From Neofamilia massiliensis (lineage in GTDB: Bacteria; Bacillota; Clostridia; Tissierellales; Peptoniphilaceae), in assembly GCF_001299475.1 (NCBI RefSeq), contig NZ_CYUJ01000002.1:558001-622000 (forward strand): DNA of 64,000 bases, read 5' to 3'. Below, piece after piece: positions 27,557-36,826 of this stretch. The translations under genes and the position numbers were made by a program. Under the pieces are notes generated by a model. The model worked only from the letters and a program-made list of their open reading frames with translations. It had not been told where the DNA came from and ran no database searches. How positions within the stretch are numbered: the first letter of the stretch is position 1; every line of letters begins with the position of its first letter.

Positions 27557-28378
27557 ATGAAAAAGAAATTATTAGTATTAGTTTTAGCATTGGGCTTAGT
27601 ATTAACAGCCTGTAACAAAGAAGAAAATAAAGCAAGTGAACAAGTAAGCGCAGACGGTTTAGAAAAAGTTGTAATAGGAGCATCACCTAGCCCTCACGAA
27701 GAAATTTTAGAAGCCCTAGCAGATGAGTTTAAAAATGAAGGAGTAGAAGTAGAAGTTGTAGCTTTTGACGACTATGTTCAACCAAACCTAGCCCTAGCAG
27801 ATGGTGATCTTGACCTAAACTACTTCCAACATTTACCATATTTAGAAGAATTTGCTAAAGACCACAATCTAGACCTAGCATCTGTAGGTCCAGTTCACGT
27901 AGAAGCAATGGCCCTTTATTCAACTAAGTACAATTCTGTAGATGAAATTCCAGATGGAGCAGAAATTTTAATTCCAAACGACCCATCAAACGGTGCCAGA
28001 GCTTTACTCCTACTTGCAGAAGAAGGCTTAATTGAATTAAAAGATCCAACAGATGTAAAGGCAACAGAAGAAGATATAATTTCAAATCCAAAAAATTTAA
28101 AATTCACAGCCTTAGATGCTGTTAACATAGCCAGGTCTTACCAAGACGTTGACGGCGGAATTATAAATGCCAACTACGCCATTGATGTAGGCCTGGACCC
28201 ATCATCTGATTCATTAATTAAAGAAGGCCAAAACTCTCTTTATGCAAACCTATTAGTAGCCAGAGCAGGTGAAGAAAACAAAGAAGCCTACCAAAAAGTC
28301 TACAAGGTTTTAACTTCAGAAGCAGCAAGAAAGTTTATTGAAGAAAAATACCAAGGAAATATTAGCCCAGCCTTCTAA
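27557..28378 (+). CDS. metQ: Methionine-binding lipoprotein (NlpA family)
   Basis: 273-residue substrate-binding lipoprotein with lipobox LTAC, Cys19 as the lipid site. Family features are IGASPSPHEEIL after the linker, NLALADGDLDLNYFQH, the hinge segment IPNDPSNGARALLLL, and INANYA near residue 200. It binds methionine outside the membrane and hands it to MetNI. GAGGAGA precedes the ATG, 19 nt after metI. No clear terminator separates it from the proS T-box promoter. Confidence 0.94.
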   Translation: MKKKLLVLVLALGLVLTACNKEENKASEQVSADGLEKVVIGASPSPHEEILEALADEFKNEGVEVEVVAFDDYVQPNLALADGDLDLNYFQHLPYLEEFAKDHNLDLASVGPVHVEAMALYSTKYNSVDEIPDGAEILIPNDPSNGARALLLLAEEGLIELKDPTDVKATEEDIISNPKNLKFTALDAVNIARSYQDVDGGIINANYAIDVGLDPSSDSLIKEGQNSLYANLLVARAGEENKEAYQKVYKVLTSEAARKFIEEKYQGNISPAF

Positions 28379-28428
28379 GCCGTAAATATATTTGTATATA
28401 ATAGAAGGAAGATGAAAGATTATTTTAA

Positions 28429-28455
28429 TTGACAGGCTTAAAAAGATGTGATAAT
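28429..28455 (+). promoter_or_regulatory. Sigma-A promoter of the proS T-box transcript
   Basis: TTGACA (28429-28434) followed by TGTGATAATCT, with an extended -10 GATAAT at 28450-28455 (15-nt spacer). Confidence 0.65.
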
Positions 28456-28461
28456 CTAAAC

Positions 28462-28645
28462 TAAGCGTTGAAAAGATCAAAGGTAAAAATAGATTTACAG
28501 CGAGAGACGATTGGTGAAAGGTCTCAATAACTAATTTACTGGCCAAATCTTTGAGCAAAATGGGTGATTCCTATATCGATCAATAAGAAAAAATTAGAGT
28601 GGTACCACGGCATTTCGTCTCTTGTAGATGAAGTGCCTTTTTTTA
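28462..28645 (+). ncRNA. T-box riboswitch, proline-specific
   Basis: T-box sequence AGAGTGGTACCACGG at 28596-28610. The basal helix of stem I pairs AAAGAT with ATCTTT (28546-28552 region). The codon CCA at 28543-28545 sits just inside it and is read as the Pro specifier, which matches proS downstream. The terminator arms are GGCATTTCGTCT (28609-28620) and AGATGAAGTGCC (28626-28637), then TTTTTTT. The proS start lies 29 nt further on. Shorter and apparently more compact than the Met T-box. Confidence 0.93.
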
Positions 28646-28673
28646 TAAAGAAAACCACAAGAGGAGGAAAACT

Positions 28674-30395
28674 TTGCGCTTATCAAAACTTTATATGCCA
28701 ACTTTAAGAGAAGTTCCATCAGATGCTGAAATTGCCAGCCACCAACTTCTTTTAAGGGCGGGAATGATTAGACTAAATGTAAGTGGAATTTATTCTTACT
28801 TGCCATTAGGCTATCGAGTAATTAGAAAAATTGAAGAAATAAACAGGGAAGAAATGGACAGGGCAGGGTCCCAAGAATGTCATCTTTCAGCAGTTCAATC
28901 AAGAGAAATGTGGGAAGAATCTGGCAGATGGGCAACTTTTGGACCAGAAATGTTTAAACTTAAAGACAGAAACTCTAGAGAATTTTGTCTAGGACCAACC
29001 CACGAAGAATATTTCACAACCCTAGTTAGAGACGAAATCAGATCTTACAAACAACTACCTCTATCTCTTTACCAAATTCAAACTAAGTACAGAGACGAAA
29101 AGAGACCAAGGTTCGGTGTAATTAGGGCCAGAGAATTTATAATGAAAGATGCCTATTCTTTTGACAAGGACAAAGAAGGAATGGAAGAATCTTATAAAAA
29201 CATGTGGCAGGCCTATGAAAAAATCTTTGAAAGAATGAATTTAGACTACACAATTGTTCAAGGAGATTCTGGAGCCATGGGTGGCAACAACTCCCATGAA
29301 TTTATTGCCTTATCTGAATATGGCGAAGGAGTAATAGCCTACTCAAGAGATTCAAACTATGCAGCAACAGATGAAAAGGCCCAAGTTATTTTAGACGTAG
29401 ATGAATCTGGAGAGGAAGAAGAACTAGAAGAAGTTCACACACCAGGCATAACAACCATTGACGACCTAGCAGACTTTTTAAAAATAGAAAAATCAAAGCT
29501 AGCAAAAATGGTCATATATGAAACCTTTGTCGATGGAAAGAAAGAAGCTCTTATAGCTTTAATTCCAGGTCATAGACAACTTAACGAAACAAAGTTCTTT
29601 AATGCTTGTAAAGTAAATGACTTTGATGTTCAAGTAGCATCAGATGAAACTATAAAAGAAATAACTGGAGCAGAGCCAGGATTTTCTGGACCTCTAGGCT
29701 TAAAAGGCGAATTCAAACTTTTTATAGATGAAAGATTAACTAGAATGAAAAACCTAGTAGTTGGAGCCAACAAGACTGATTATCACATTAAAAACGCCAA
29801 CTACGGAAGAGACTTTGATGGCGTAGTTGTAGATGACTTATTATTAGTTGAAGAAGGAGACAAGGACCCGCTATCAGATGGAATTCTTCACCTAGACAGG
29901 GGAATCGAAGTGGGAAACATTTTCCAACTTGGGACTAAGTACTCAAAGGCCTTAGGTTTCACCTATTTAGATGAAGATGGCAAGGACCAAGATGTCTACA
30001 TGGGATCCTATGGAGTTGGTGTTTCTAGGTGTCTTGCAGCCATAGTTGAACAACACCACGACGAAGATGGAATAATTTGGCCAATGAGTGTAGCTGCTTA
30101 TGAGTTAATTATTACTATTGTAAATCCAAAAGATGAGACTCAAAAAAATCTTGGAGAAAAATTATACAAGGAATTTTCTGACCTTGGAGTAGAAACTCTT
30201 CTTGACGATAGGAAGGAAAGACCAGGTGTAAAATTTAAAGACAGAGACCTAATAGGAATTCCTTTAAGGATAACTGTTGGAAAAAATGCAGGAGAAAATA
30301 TAGTAGAATTTTCAACTAGAAGAGAAAAAGCAAACGAAAACGTCAATACAGCTGAAATAATTGAAAAAATATTAAATAAGATAAAAGCTTGCTAA
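28674..30395 (+). CDS. proS: Prolyl-tRNA synthetase, bacterial type
   Basis: 573-residue class II synthetase with the editing insertion (INS, about residues 230-390) between motifs 2 and 3, as in E. coli ProRS; the eukaryote-like form lacks it. Motif 2 has TKYRDEKRPRFGVIRAREF, motif 3 has GSYGVGVSR, and the C-terminal anticodon-binding domain starts about 470. The start is TTG after AGGAGGAAAAC. Transcription is controlled by the proline T-box immediately upstream. Confidence 0.96.
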   Translation: MRLSKLYMPTLREVPSDAEIASHQLLLRAGMIRLNVSGIYSYLPLGYRVIRKIEEINREEMDRAGSQECHLSAVQSREMWEESGRWATFGPEMFKLKDRNSREFCLGPTHEEYFTTLVRDEIRSYKQLPLSLYQIQTKYRDEKRPRFGVIRAREFIMKDAYSFDKDKEGMEESYKNMWQAYEKIFERMNLDYTIVQGDSGAMGGNNSHEFIALSEYGEGVIAYSRDSNYAATDEKAQVILDVDESGEEEELEEVHTPGITTIDDLADFLKIEKSKLAKMVIYETFVDGKKEALIALIPGHRQLNETKFFNACKVNDFDVQVASDETIKEITGAEPGFSGPLGLKGEFKLFIDERLTRMKNLVVGANKTDYHIKNANYGRDFDGVVVDDLLLVEEGDKDPLSDGILHLDRGIEVGNIFQLGTKYSKALGFTYLDEDGKDQDVYMGSYGVGVSRCLAAIVEQHHDEDGIIWPMSVAAYELIITIVNPKDETQKNLGEKLYKEFSDLGVETLLDDRKERPGVKFKDRDLIGIPLRITVGKNAGENIVEFSTRREKANENVNTAEIIEKILNKIKAC

Positions 30396-30566
30396 GACTG
30401 AAAAAATAGCGAATTACAAAGAAAAAGAAAAATGAAAATTGAAAAAAATTTAAGATATTTGCGTTTTGCTATGGATTTTTTCGCAAAAAACGTTTACAAT
30501 ATCAACAGATGCAATTAATAATGTTTAAAACATCTTTTGGTGTTTTAAAGGATAGGAGGAAAAATA

Positions 30567-32831
30567 ATGAATAAAAAACGCATCGCATTATTGCTAGCTT
30601 TAGTGCTACTAACAACAGGAATTTTAGTAGCATGTGGTGGCGACAAAAAACCTGTAGAAGAAGCAGCTCCAACTGAAACTGAAACTTCAACAGAAACAGC
30701 CACTGAACCTGCAGAAGAAGCAGCTCCAGCTGAAGAAGGAGTTGACGCAGTAGAAAAGTTTGCTGACGCTGACACTTTAGTAGTAGCAGCTCCAACACTT
30801 AACGGATCATATATCAACGGATTTGGAAACTCTGTATATGACGTATGGGGTAAAAAATTAATTGGTAACTATGGCTATGACCTTGGTTACTCAACAGTAT
30901 TCTCTGACAGAAATGGTGAATTTGTTGTAAACCCAACAGTTGTTGATGGAGATATCACATCAGTTGAAAATGCAGATGGATCAAAAACTTTCACAACTAA
31001 AATTAAAGACGGTCTAGTATGGAATGACGGAACTCCAATTACAGCAAAAGATTTTGTATTTGGATGGATGTTCACTACTACTCCAGAATGGATGTTAACA
31101 GGTGCTAACAACTCAGCAAGTGCTGAACAAATTGTTGGATTTGAAGAATTCCACGATGGAACTACTAGAGTATTTGAAGGTGTAAAACTTATTGATGACA
31201 ACACTTTCGAACTTACTGTAAAATCTGAAAAACTTCCATACTTCTTTGAATTATCATATGTAGCTTCATCACCTACACCACTACACAGATACGCTCCAAA
31301 CCTAGACGTTGTTGGAAACGAACTTGTAGTTAAAGAAGGTTATGAAATTACTGAAGAAGATAAGAATGAACTTATCAAAGCTCAACAATATAAAGTTGAT
31401 GACCTTCAAAAAGAATATGATACTGAATTAAAATCTTATACAGATGATGAATCATACGAACAATTCAACGAAGCTAACATTGCTAACTACGAAGCTCTAC
31501 TAGCCGACTATGAAGCAGCTTTAGCAGACGAAAACACTGACCCAGACTATGCTTATATGTTAGGTATTTATAAAGACCTAGAAGAAGCAAAAGCTAGACT
31601 AGCTGGTTACGAAGATGGATCAGTTGCTCTTGAACCACTTGAACTTCTTATGACTGCTGCAGCAAATGACATTGCTTACAGCTATAGATTTGCTCCAGAC
31701 GTAACTTGTGGACCTTACAACTTTGTATCTTTTGGAAACAACATGGCTAAGTTCACTATTAACGACAAATTCGTTGGTGACTTTGAAGGTAAAAAACCTA
31801 CAATTAAAAATGTTATTATCCAAACAGTTAATGAAAAAATCGACGTTGACCTAGCTTTAGCAGGAACAGTTGACTTTGTACAAGGTACTGCAAATGGTGC
31901 AAAAATCGACAAGGCTTTAGCATCTACTGATAAGGTTTCAACAACTTCTTACTCAAGAAATGGTTATGGATTATTCCACATCTTAAACCACATGGGTGCT
32001 ACTCAATATAAGGGAGTTAGACAAGCTATTGCATACTCACTAGATAGAAATGAATTCGTTCAAACTATTGCTGGTGGATATGGTAGAGTAATTAATGGTG
32101 CTTTCGGTATTAACGAATTCGAATACGTTGAAAGAGGAGACGAATTTGAAGAACAAGCTATTAACTACACTTTAAACACTGATATGGCTAATGCATCTCT
32201 AGACACAACTCCATATATTTATGAAGCTGATGGAACTACTCCTTGGGATCCAGCAAAAGCTATTGACATGTACAATAGTGACAAAGAAAACTTCGACTAT
32301 TGGAGATATGATGACAAGGGCAACAAACTAATGGTTGTTCACGAATCAGGTAACCAAGAAATTGGTGAAATCATTGCAGCTCAAATACCAGATAATGGTA
32401 AGAAAATTGGTATGCAATATATCTACAAACCAGTTGACTTTGCAACACTTCTAAACCACTTTGATAATCCAAATGAATCAGACCCTAATGCCCCAACAGT
32501 ATTTAACATGGGTGTTGGATTTGGAGCACCACATGACAACTATTACCAATACCACTCTTCACAAATTGGTGTAGGTGATAACAGTGAACATGTAAACGAC
32601 CCAGAAGTAGATAAGATCACTGAAGAAGCAAGATTTGTATCTAGTGATAATAAAGAAGCATGGTTAGATGGATGGTTAAAATTCAACCTATGGTACAACG
32701 AAAACCTACCAAATATTCCACTATATGCTAACGAATATTATGACATTTACACTAACAGAGTTAAGAATGTTAACACTACTCCAATGTGGGATTGGGCTAA
32801 CATTATAACTGAAATGGAACTTGCTAACTAA
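30567..32831 (+). CDS. oppA: Oligopeptide ABC transporter substrate-binding lipoprotein with helical insert
   Basis: 754 residues, about 200 more than usual OppA. A signal with lipobox LVAC (Cys23) is followed by a Thr/Glu/Ala/Pro-rich linker (28-60), then the SBP_bac_5 fold (INGFGNSVYDVWG; IKDGLVWNDGTPITAKDF). A charged helical insert occupies about 262-355, just before the conserved CGPYNF segment (381-386). It delivers peptides to OppBC. The AGGAGG ribosome binding site is strong, and codon choice (GGT/GGA, GCT/GCA, GAC, AAC) points to high expression. First gene of the opp operon. Confidence 0.92.
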   Translation: MNKKRIALLLALVLLTTGILVACGGDKKPVEEAAPTETETSTETATEPAEEAAPAEEGVDAVEKFADADTLVVAAPTLNGSYINGFGNSVYDVWGKKLIGNYGYDLGYSTVFSDRNGEFVVNPTVVDGDITSVENADGSKTFTTKIKDGLVWNDGTPITAKDFVFGWMFTTTPEWMLTGANNSASAEQIVGFEEFHDGTTRVFEGVKLIDDNTFELTVKSEKLPYFFELSYVASSPTPLHRYAPNLDVVGNELVVKEGYEITEEDKNELIKAQQYKVDDLQKEYDTELKSYTDDESYEQFNEANIANYEALLADYEAALADENTDPDYAYMLGIYKDLEEAKARLAGYEDGSVALEPLELLMTAAANDIAYSYRFAPDVTCGPYNFVSFGNNMAKFTINDKFVGDFEGKKPTIKNVIIQTVNEKIDVDLALAGTVDFVQGTANGAKIDKALASTDKVSTTSYSRNGYGLFHILNHMGATQYKGVRQAIAYSLDRNEFVQTIAGGYGRVINGAFGINEFEYVERGDEFEEQAINYTLNTDMANASLDTTPYIYEADGTTPWDPAKAIDMYNSDKENFDYWRYDDKGNKLMVVHESGNQEIGEIIAAQIPDNGKKIGMQYIYKPVDFATLLNHFDNPNESDPNAPTVFNMGVGFGAPHDNYYQYHSSQIGVGDNSEHVNDPEVDKITEEARFVSSDNKEAWLDGWLKFNLWYNENLPNIPLYANEYYDIYTNRVKNVNTTPMWDWANIITEMELAN

Positions 32832-32889
32832 GAACAAGATATTGATTGAAATTTAAAGAAAAACTTTAGAGGGAGAGACGTAAAAAAGC

Positions 32890-32917
32890 CTAGGAGGTTG
32901 GTCTTCCAACTTCCTAG
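32890..32917 (+). promoter_or_regulatory. Intercistronic hairpin between oppA and oppB
   Basis: CTAGGAGGTTGG (32890-32901) and CCAACTTCCTAG (32906-32917) form a 12-bp stem with a TCTT loop. Flanking GAGGGAGAG and CTCTCTCT can extend it. It lacks a T-run, so it looks like an RNA-stabilising or partial-termination element that raises OppA over the permease subunits. Confidence 0.65.
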
Positions 32918-33021
32918 ACTTTCCAACAACCTCTCTCTCTTTCTTTGAATTTATAATATCTAAACCATCATTTTGGAAAGGAGAAATATTCTAAGACTTA
33001 GATTTTAGAATATAGAAAAAA

Positions 33022-33978
33022 ATGCTTAGATATATAATAAAAAGATTAATTCACTTAATACCTGTTCTAATTGTTATATCTATGGTTTTATTTGCTTTTA
33101 ATGAGGCCATGCCAGGTAACCCTGTAGACCTTTTAATGCCAAAAAACCTAACTTCTGAATCACAAAAAGCTGAACTTAGAGCTGTATTAGAAGAAAGATA
33201 TAACTTAAACGGATCTCTACCTGAAAGATATATTGGTTGGATAGGCAGAGTATTAAAAGGTGAGTTAGGTGAATCCACTAAGTACCAAAGACCTGTAAAA
33301 GACGTTTTAGGTACTCCACTTAGAAATACATTTATACTAAATTTACCTATAACTATTATTTCACTATTTTTGTCAATAGTAGTAGGTATAAAATCAGCAG
33401 TCAGACAGGGAAGTTTTTATGACAAATTCTGGCAAGTATTTTCACTTGCAGGTATTTCTCTACCAACATTCTTCTCTGGTATGATTTTAATTTTCGTTTT
33501 TGCGCTAAATTTAGGATGGCTACCTCCTGGAAATATGCCAGTAAATAACACAGTAGGAGAATGGGCCAAACATTTAGTTCTTCCTAGTATAACTTTACTT
33601 ATTGGTTCACTGGCTACAACATCAAGATACGTTAGAAACTCAATGATTGACGCTCTAAGTCAAGACTATGTTAGAACTGCTAGAGCAAAAGGCTTAAACG
33701 AAAGAAAAGTTATTTATTCTCATGCCTTTAGAAACGCACTTATTCCAGTAGTAACTGTAGTAGCTTGGAACATAGTTGGTATGTTCTCTGGTGCTGCTGT
33801 AACTGAAACATTATTTGCCTACCAAGGAATTGGAAAGTACTTTATAGACTCAATTATTTCTCAAGACTATAACGTAATCATGGCACTAAATATGATGTAT
33901 GCAATACTAAATGTACTAGGTAACCTACTAATGGATATTGGTTATTCATTAGCTGACCCTAGAGTTCGTCTAGAATAG
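33022..33978 (+). CDS. oppB: Oligopeptide ABC transporter permease OppB
   Basis: 318-residue permease, normal length. It starts LRYIIKRLIHLIPVL as in most OppB/DppB proteins, has six hydrophobic helices, the extracellular loop with GELGESTKY, and the EAA coupling loop DYVRTARAKGLNERKV. Pairs with OppC. It follows oppA after 190 nt that include a strong hairpin, and precedes oppC by 13 nt. Confidence 0.94.
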   Translation: MLRYIIKRLIHLIPVLIVISMVLFAFNEAMPGNPVDLLMPKNLTSESQKAELRAVLEERYNLNGSLPERYIGWIGRVLKGELGESTKYQRPVKDVLGTPLRNTFILNLPITIISLFLSIVVGIKSAVRQGSFYDKFWQVFSLAGISLPTFFSGMILIFVFALNLGWLPPGNMPVNNTVGEWAKHLVLPSITLLIGSLATTSRYVRNSMIDALSQDYVRTARAKGLNERKVIYSHAFRNALIPVVTVVAWNIVGMFSGAAVTETLFAYQGIGKYFIDSIISQDYNVIMALNMMYAILNVLGNLLMDIGYSLADPRVRLE

Positions 33979-33991
33979 GAGGTATATTTAC

Positions 33992-35821
33992 ATGTCAAAA
34001 GATAATAAAAAAGATATTAAAACTGAACAAGTAAATAAAGACGGCCAACATGTAAACAAAGCTTTACAAGAAGAGGCTGTAACATCTCCTAGTAAGATGG
34101 CTTTTAAGAACTTTACGTCTAATAGACTGGGTATGGTTGGATTAATAGGATTTTTAATAATCGTATTAATTGTGTTTATTGGTTCAAGGTTTTTACCATA
34201 CGACCCTTACTATTCTCAAGGTATTATGAAAAATATTTCTCCAGGCTCTGGATACATGAAAGTTCCTGGCGAATTAACTAGTGAAGGTATAAAAGATATT
34301 TCAGTAGGAACTACTTTCTCAGTAGGTCTTTCTGAAGCAGGAAATGTCTACGTTTGGGGCCATGAACCTGCTGACAAAGTTCCAATGCCTCAAGAAGTTA
34401 AAGACAAACAAGGTAACTTTAAACTTGTAGCTGCTGGAGACAAACATATTATTGTAGCTACAAATGATAATGAAATCTTAGGTTGGGGACTAAACAACTT
34501 TAAACAAACTGAACTACCTCAAAAAATTGCAGACTTAATAAAAGAAGAAGGCGTACAAAAACTAGGCGGATCAGATATGTATTCAGTTGTACTAACTGAA
34601 AAGGGAACTATTAGAGCTTGGGGTTCAACTCTACCAAGTGGACTTGATAGGATTCCTTCAAAATACGATCAAAACATCCAAGACTTTGCTACAGGGTCAA
34701 CTAACATGTTAGCTCTTACAAAAGATGGCAAGGTTGCTGTACTTGGACAAAAGGGTACAGAACTAGACACTGCAATGCCAAAAGAAATTGGCCTAGAAGG
34801 CGACAAGACTATTGTTGCTATGGGTAGAATGAGATACGCTGGTTTTGCAGTTGACAAAGATGGCAATACTTATGCTTGGGGTAGTAGATCTGACAACGCC
34901 CACAATGTACCAGAAATGGAAGGAACAGTTGTAAAAGTTGTTTCTGCCAAGGAACACATTGCTGCACTAACTGATGCAGGAAAAGTTTATGCATGGGGTA
35001 ACAACAACTACGGAGCAACTGAATATTCAGAAAAAGATGGTTATACTGATCTATTTGCCGGATACTTTAACAACTATGCAGTTAGAGACGAAGGAAAAGC
35101 TTATGATTCATGGGGCTTAGACGGTTTTAGAATTGGATCTGACGACCAAGGTAGAGATATGTTTACTAGAACTGTTCACGGCGGTAAACTTACCTTAATT
35201 ATCGCCCTAGTATCAGTAGCTATCCAAGTAGTTATTGGTGTAATTGTTGGTATAGTAGCAGGATTCTATGGCGGTTGGGTTGACAATGTTCTAATTAGAT
35301 TTTCAGAAATTGTTTCTGCCTTCCCATTTTATCCTATGATTATTACCTTATCTGCTTTACTTCCAGTTGACGTTACTCAAAACCAAAGACTTGCCATGAT
35401 CATGGTTATTCTAGGTTTCTTAAACTGGCCAGGTATTGCAATACTAGTAAGAGGGGAAATTCTTTCTGTAAGAGAAAAAGACTACATTACAGCTGCTAAG
35501 GCCCTAGGTCTTAAAGAAGGAAAAATTATGTTCTCACATATGCTTCCAAACATTTTATCTATAATCATAGTTAGAGCAACTATTGGTTATGCTGGTGGTC
35601 TACTAACAGAATCAGCTTTATCCTTCCTAGGATTTGGTGTTCAAGAACCATTCCCATCTTGGGGTAATATTTTAAATGCTGCTCAAGACGTAACAGTACT
35701 TGAAGAGTACTGGTGGAGATGGATTTTCCCAGGTTTAATGGTATTCTTAACTGCATTAACAGTTAACTTAATTGGGGATGCTATGAGAGATGCCCTTGAT
35801 CCAAAGTCACAAGAGAGGTAG
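33992..35821 (+). CDS. oppC: Oligopeptide ABC transporter permease OppC with inserted RCC1-type beta-propeller
   Basis: 609 residues, twice the usual 300. Residues 1-45 are cytoplasmic, 48-66 the first membrane helix. Residues 100-375 hold seven RCC1-like repeats (pattern: I-x-x-h-x-x-G, then A-L-T-x-x-G-x-V-Y-A-W-G). The normal permease resumes at 381 with GSDDQGRDMF and continues through helices, including the EAA loop AAKALGLKEGKIMFSHMLPN (501-520). The propeller therefore sits in the extracellular loop between helix 1 and helix 2. The reading frame is continuous with no internal stop. It may bind peptides, proteins or OppA; function unknown. Confidence 0.93.
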   Translation: MSKDNKKDIKTEQVNKDGQHVNKALQEEAVTSPSKMAFKNFTSNRLGMVGLIGFLIIVLIVFIGSRFLPYDPYYSQGIMKNISPGSGYMKVPGELTSEGIKDISVGTTFSVGLSEAGNVYVWGHEPADKVPMPQEVKDKQGNFKLVAAGDKHIIVATNDNEILGWGLNNFKQTELPQKIADLIKEEGVQKLGGSDMYSVVLTEKGTIRAWGSTLPSGLDRIPSKYDQNIQDFATGSTNMLALTKDGKVAVLGQKGTELDTAMPKEIGLEGDKTIVAMGRMRYAGFAVDKDGNTYAWGSRSDNAHNVPEMEGTVVKVVSAKEHIAALTDAGKVYAWGNNNYGATEYSEKDGYTDLFAGYFNNYAVRDEGKAYDSWGLDGFRIGSDDQGRDMFTRTVHGGKLTLIIALVSVAIQVVIGVIVGIVAGFYGGWVDNVLIRFSEIVSAFPFYPMIITLSALLPVDVTQNQRLAMIMVILGFLNWPGIAILVRGEILSVREKDYITAAKALGLKEGKIMFSHMLPNILSIIIVRATIGYAGGLLTESALSFLGFGVQEPFPSWGNILNAAQDVTVLEEYWWRWIFPGLMVFLTALTVNLIGDAMRDALDPKSQER

Positions 35822-35827
35822 AGTGAA

Positions 35828-36826
35828 ATGAATTTATTAGAAATTAAAAACTTACACACTTACTTTGAAACTAAAAGAGGCCTTATTAAGGCTGTATATG
35901 GGGTAAATCTAGCTATTGAAAAAGGAAAAACTCTTGGTGTAGTAGGAGAATCTGGATCTGGAAAGAGCCAAACTGCTATGTCAATTTTAAAGCTTTTTGA
36001 AAAGAACCAAAAAATCTACGAAGGTGAAATTATCTTCGATGGCGAGCACGTAGAAAATATGAACAATAAGCAAATGGAACACATTAGAGGTAATGAAATC
36101 TCAATGATTTTCCAAGAGCCTATGACCTCATTAAACCCTGTATTTACTGTTGAAAGACAACTTAACGAAGCCTTTATGCTTCATCAAGATATGACTAAGG
36201 CTGAAGCTACAGCTGAGTCACTAAAAATGTTAGAGCTTGTTAAAATTCCTAACCCAGAAGTTGTTATAAAGCAATATCCTTTTGAACTTTCTGGTGGTAT
36301 GAACCAAAGGGTTATGATTGCTATGGCCCTAGCTTGTAAGCCAAAGCTATTAATAGCTGACGAACCTACAACAGCCCTAGACGTAACTATTCAAGCTCAA
36401 ATTCTTAAACTAATGAATGACCTTAAGAGAGACTTAGGTACTTCAATTATGTTTATTACTCACGACTTAGGAGTAATTAACCAAATGGCAGACGATGTTG
36501 CTGTTATGTATTGTGGCCAAGTAGTAGAGATTGCACCTGTTTCTTATATCTTTAAAGAAGGTACAACTAAATACTCTCACCCATATACTGAAGGACTATT
36601 AAAATCTATTCCTTCTGTAACATCAGATAAAAACCAGAGACTGGAAACCATTCCAGGATCAGTTCCACATCCACTTGATATCCCACCTGGATGTAGGTTT
36701 GCTGCTCGTTGCCCATATGCAACACAAAAATGTATTGATGAAATGCCAGAGATCAAAAAGGTTTCTGACGTTCAAGAAATTAGATGTCATTATCCAGAAA
36801 AGGGGGTAAGATCTAATGGAAGATAG
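35828..36826 (+). CDS. oppD: Oligopeptide ABC transporter ATPase OppD
   Basis: 332 residues, usual length. Walker A GESGSGKS (40-47), Q-loop [10 protein letters not shown], signature ELSGGMNQR, Walker B LLIADEPT and H-loop ITHD are intact. The C-terminal oligopeptide-transporter extension contains Cys-rich [11 protein letters not shown]. It ends inside the start of oppF (11-nt overlap). Unlike its partner OppF it carries no large insertion. Confidence 0.95.
   Translation: MNLLEIKNLHTYFETKRGLIKAVYGVNLAIEKGKTLGVVGESGSGKSQTAMSILKLFEKNQKIYEGEIIFDGEHVENMNNKQMEHIRGNEISMIFQEPMTSLNPVFTVERQLNEAFMLHQDMTKAEATAESLKMLELVKIPNPEVVIKQYPFELSGGMNQRVMIAMALACKPKLLIADEPTTALDVTIQAQILKLMNDLKRDLGTSIMFITHDLGVINQMADDVAVMYCGQVVEIAPVSYIFKEGTTKYSHPYTEGLLKSIPSVTSDKNQRLETIPGSVPHPLDIPPGCRFAARCPYATQKCIDEMPEIKKVSDVQEIRCHYPEKGVRSNGR

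Noticed and set aside
32890-32917. Full Rho-independent terminator between oppA and oppB
   Set aside because: The stem is strong but is followed by ACTTTCCAAC, not a T-run, and oppB needs expression from the same transcript, so a stabiliser or attenuator is preferred.
33992-35821. OppC propeller as an artefact of a frameshift or chimeric assembly
   Set aside because: The frame is open from start to stop, base usage is constant across both junctions, and the insert sits exactly in the helix 1 to helix 2 loop.
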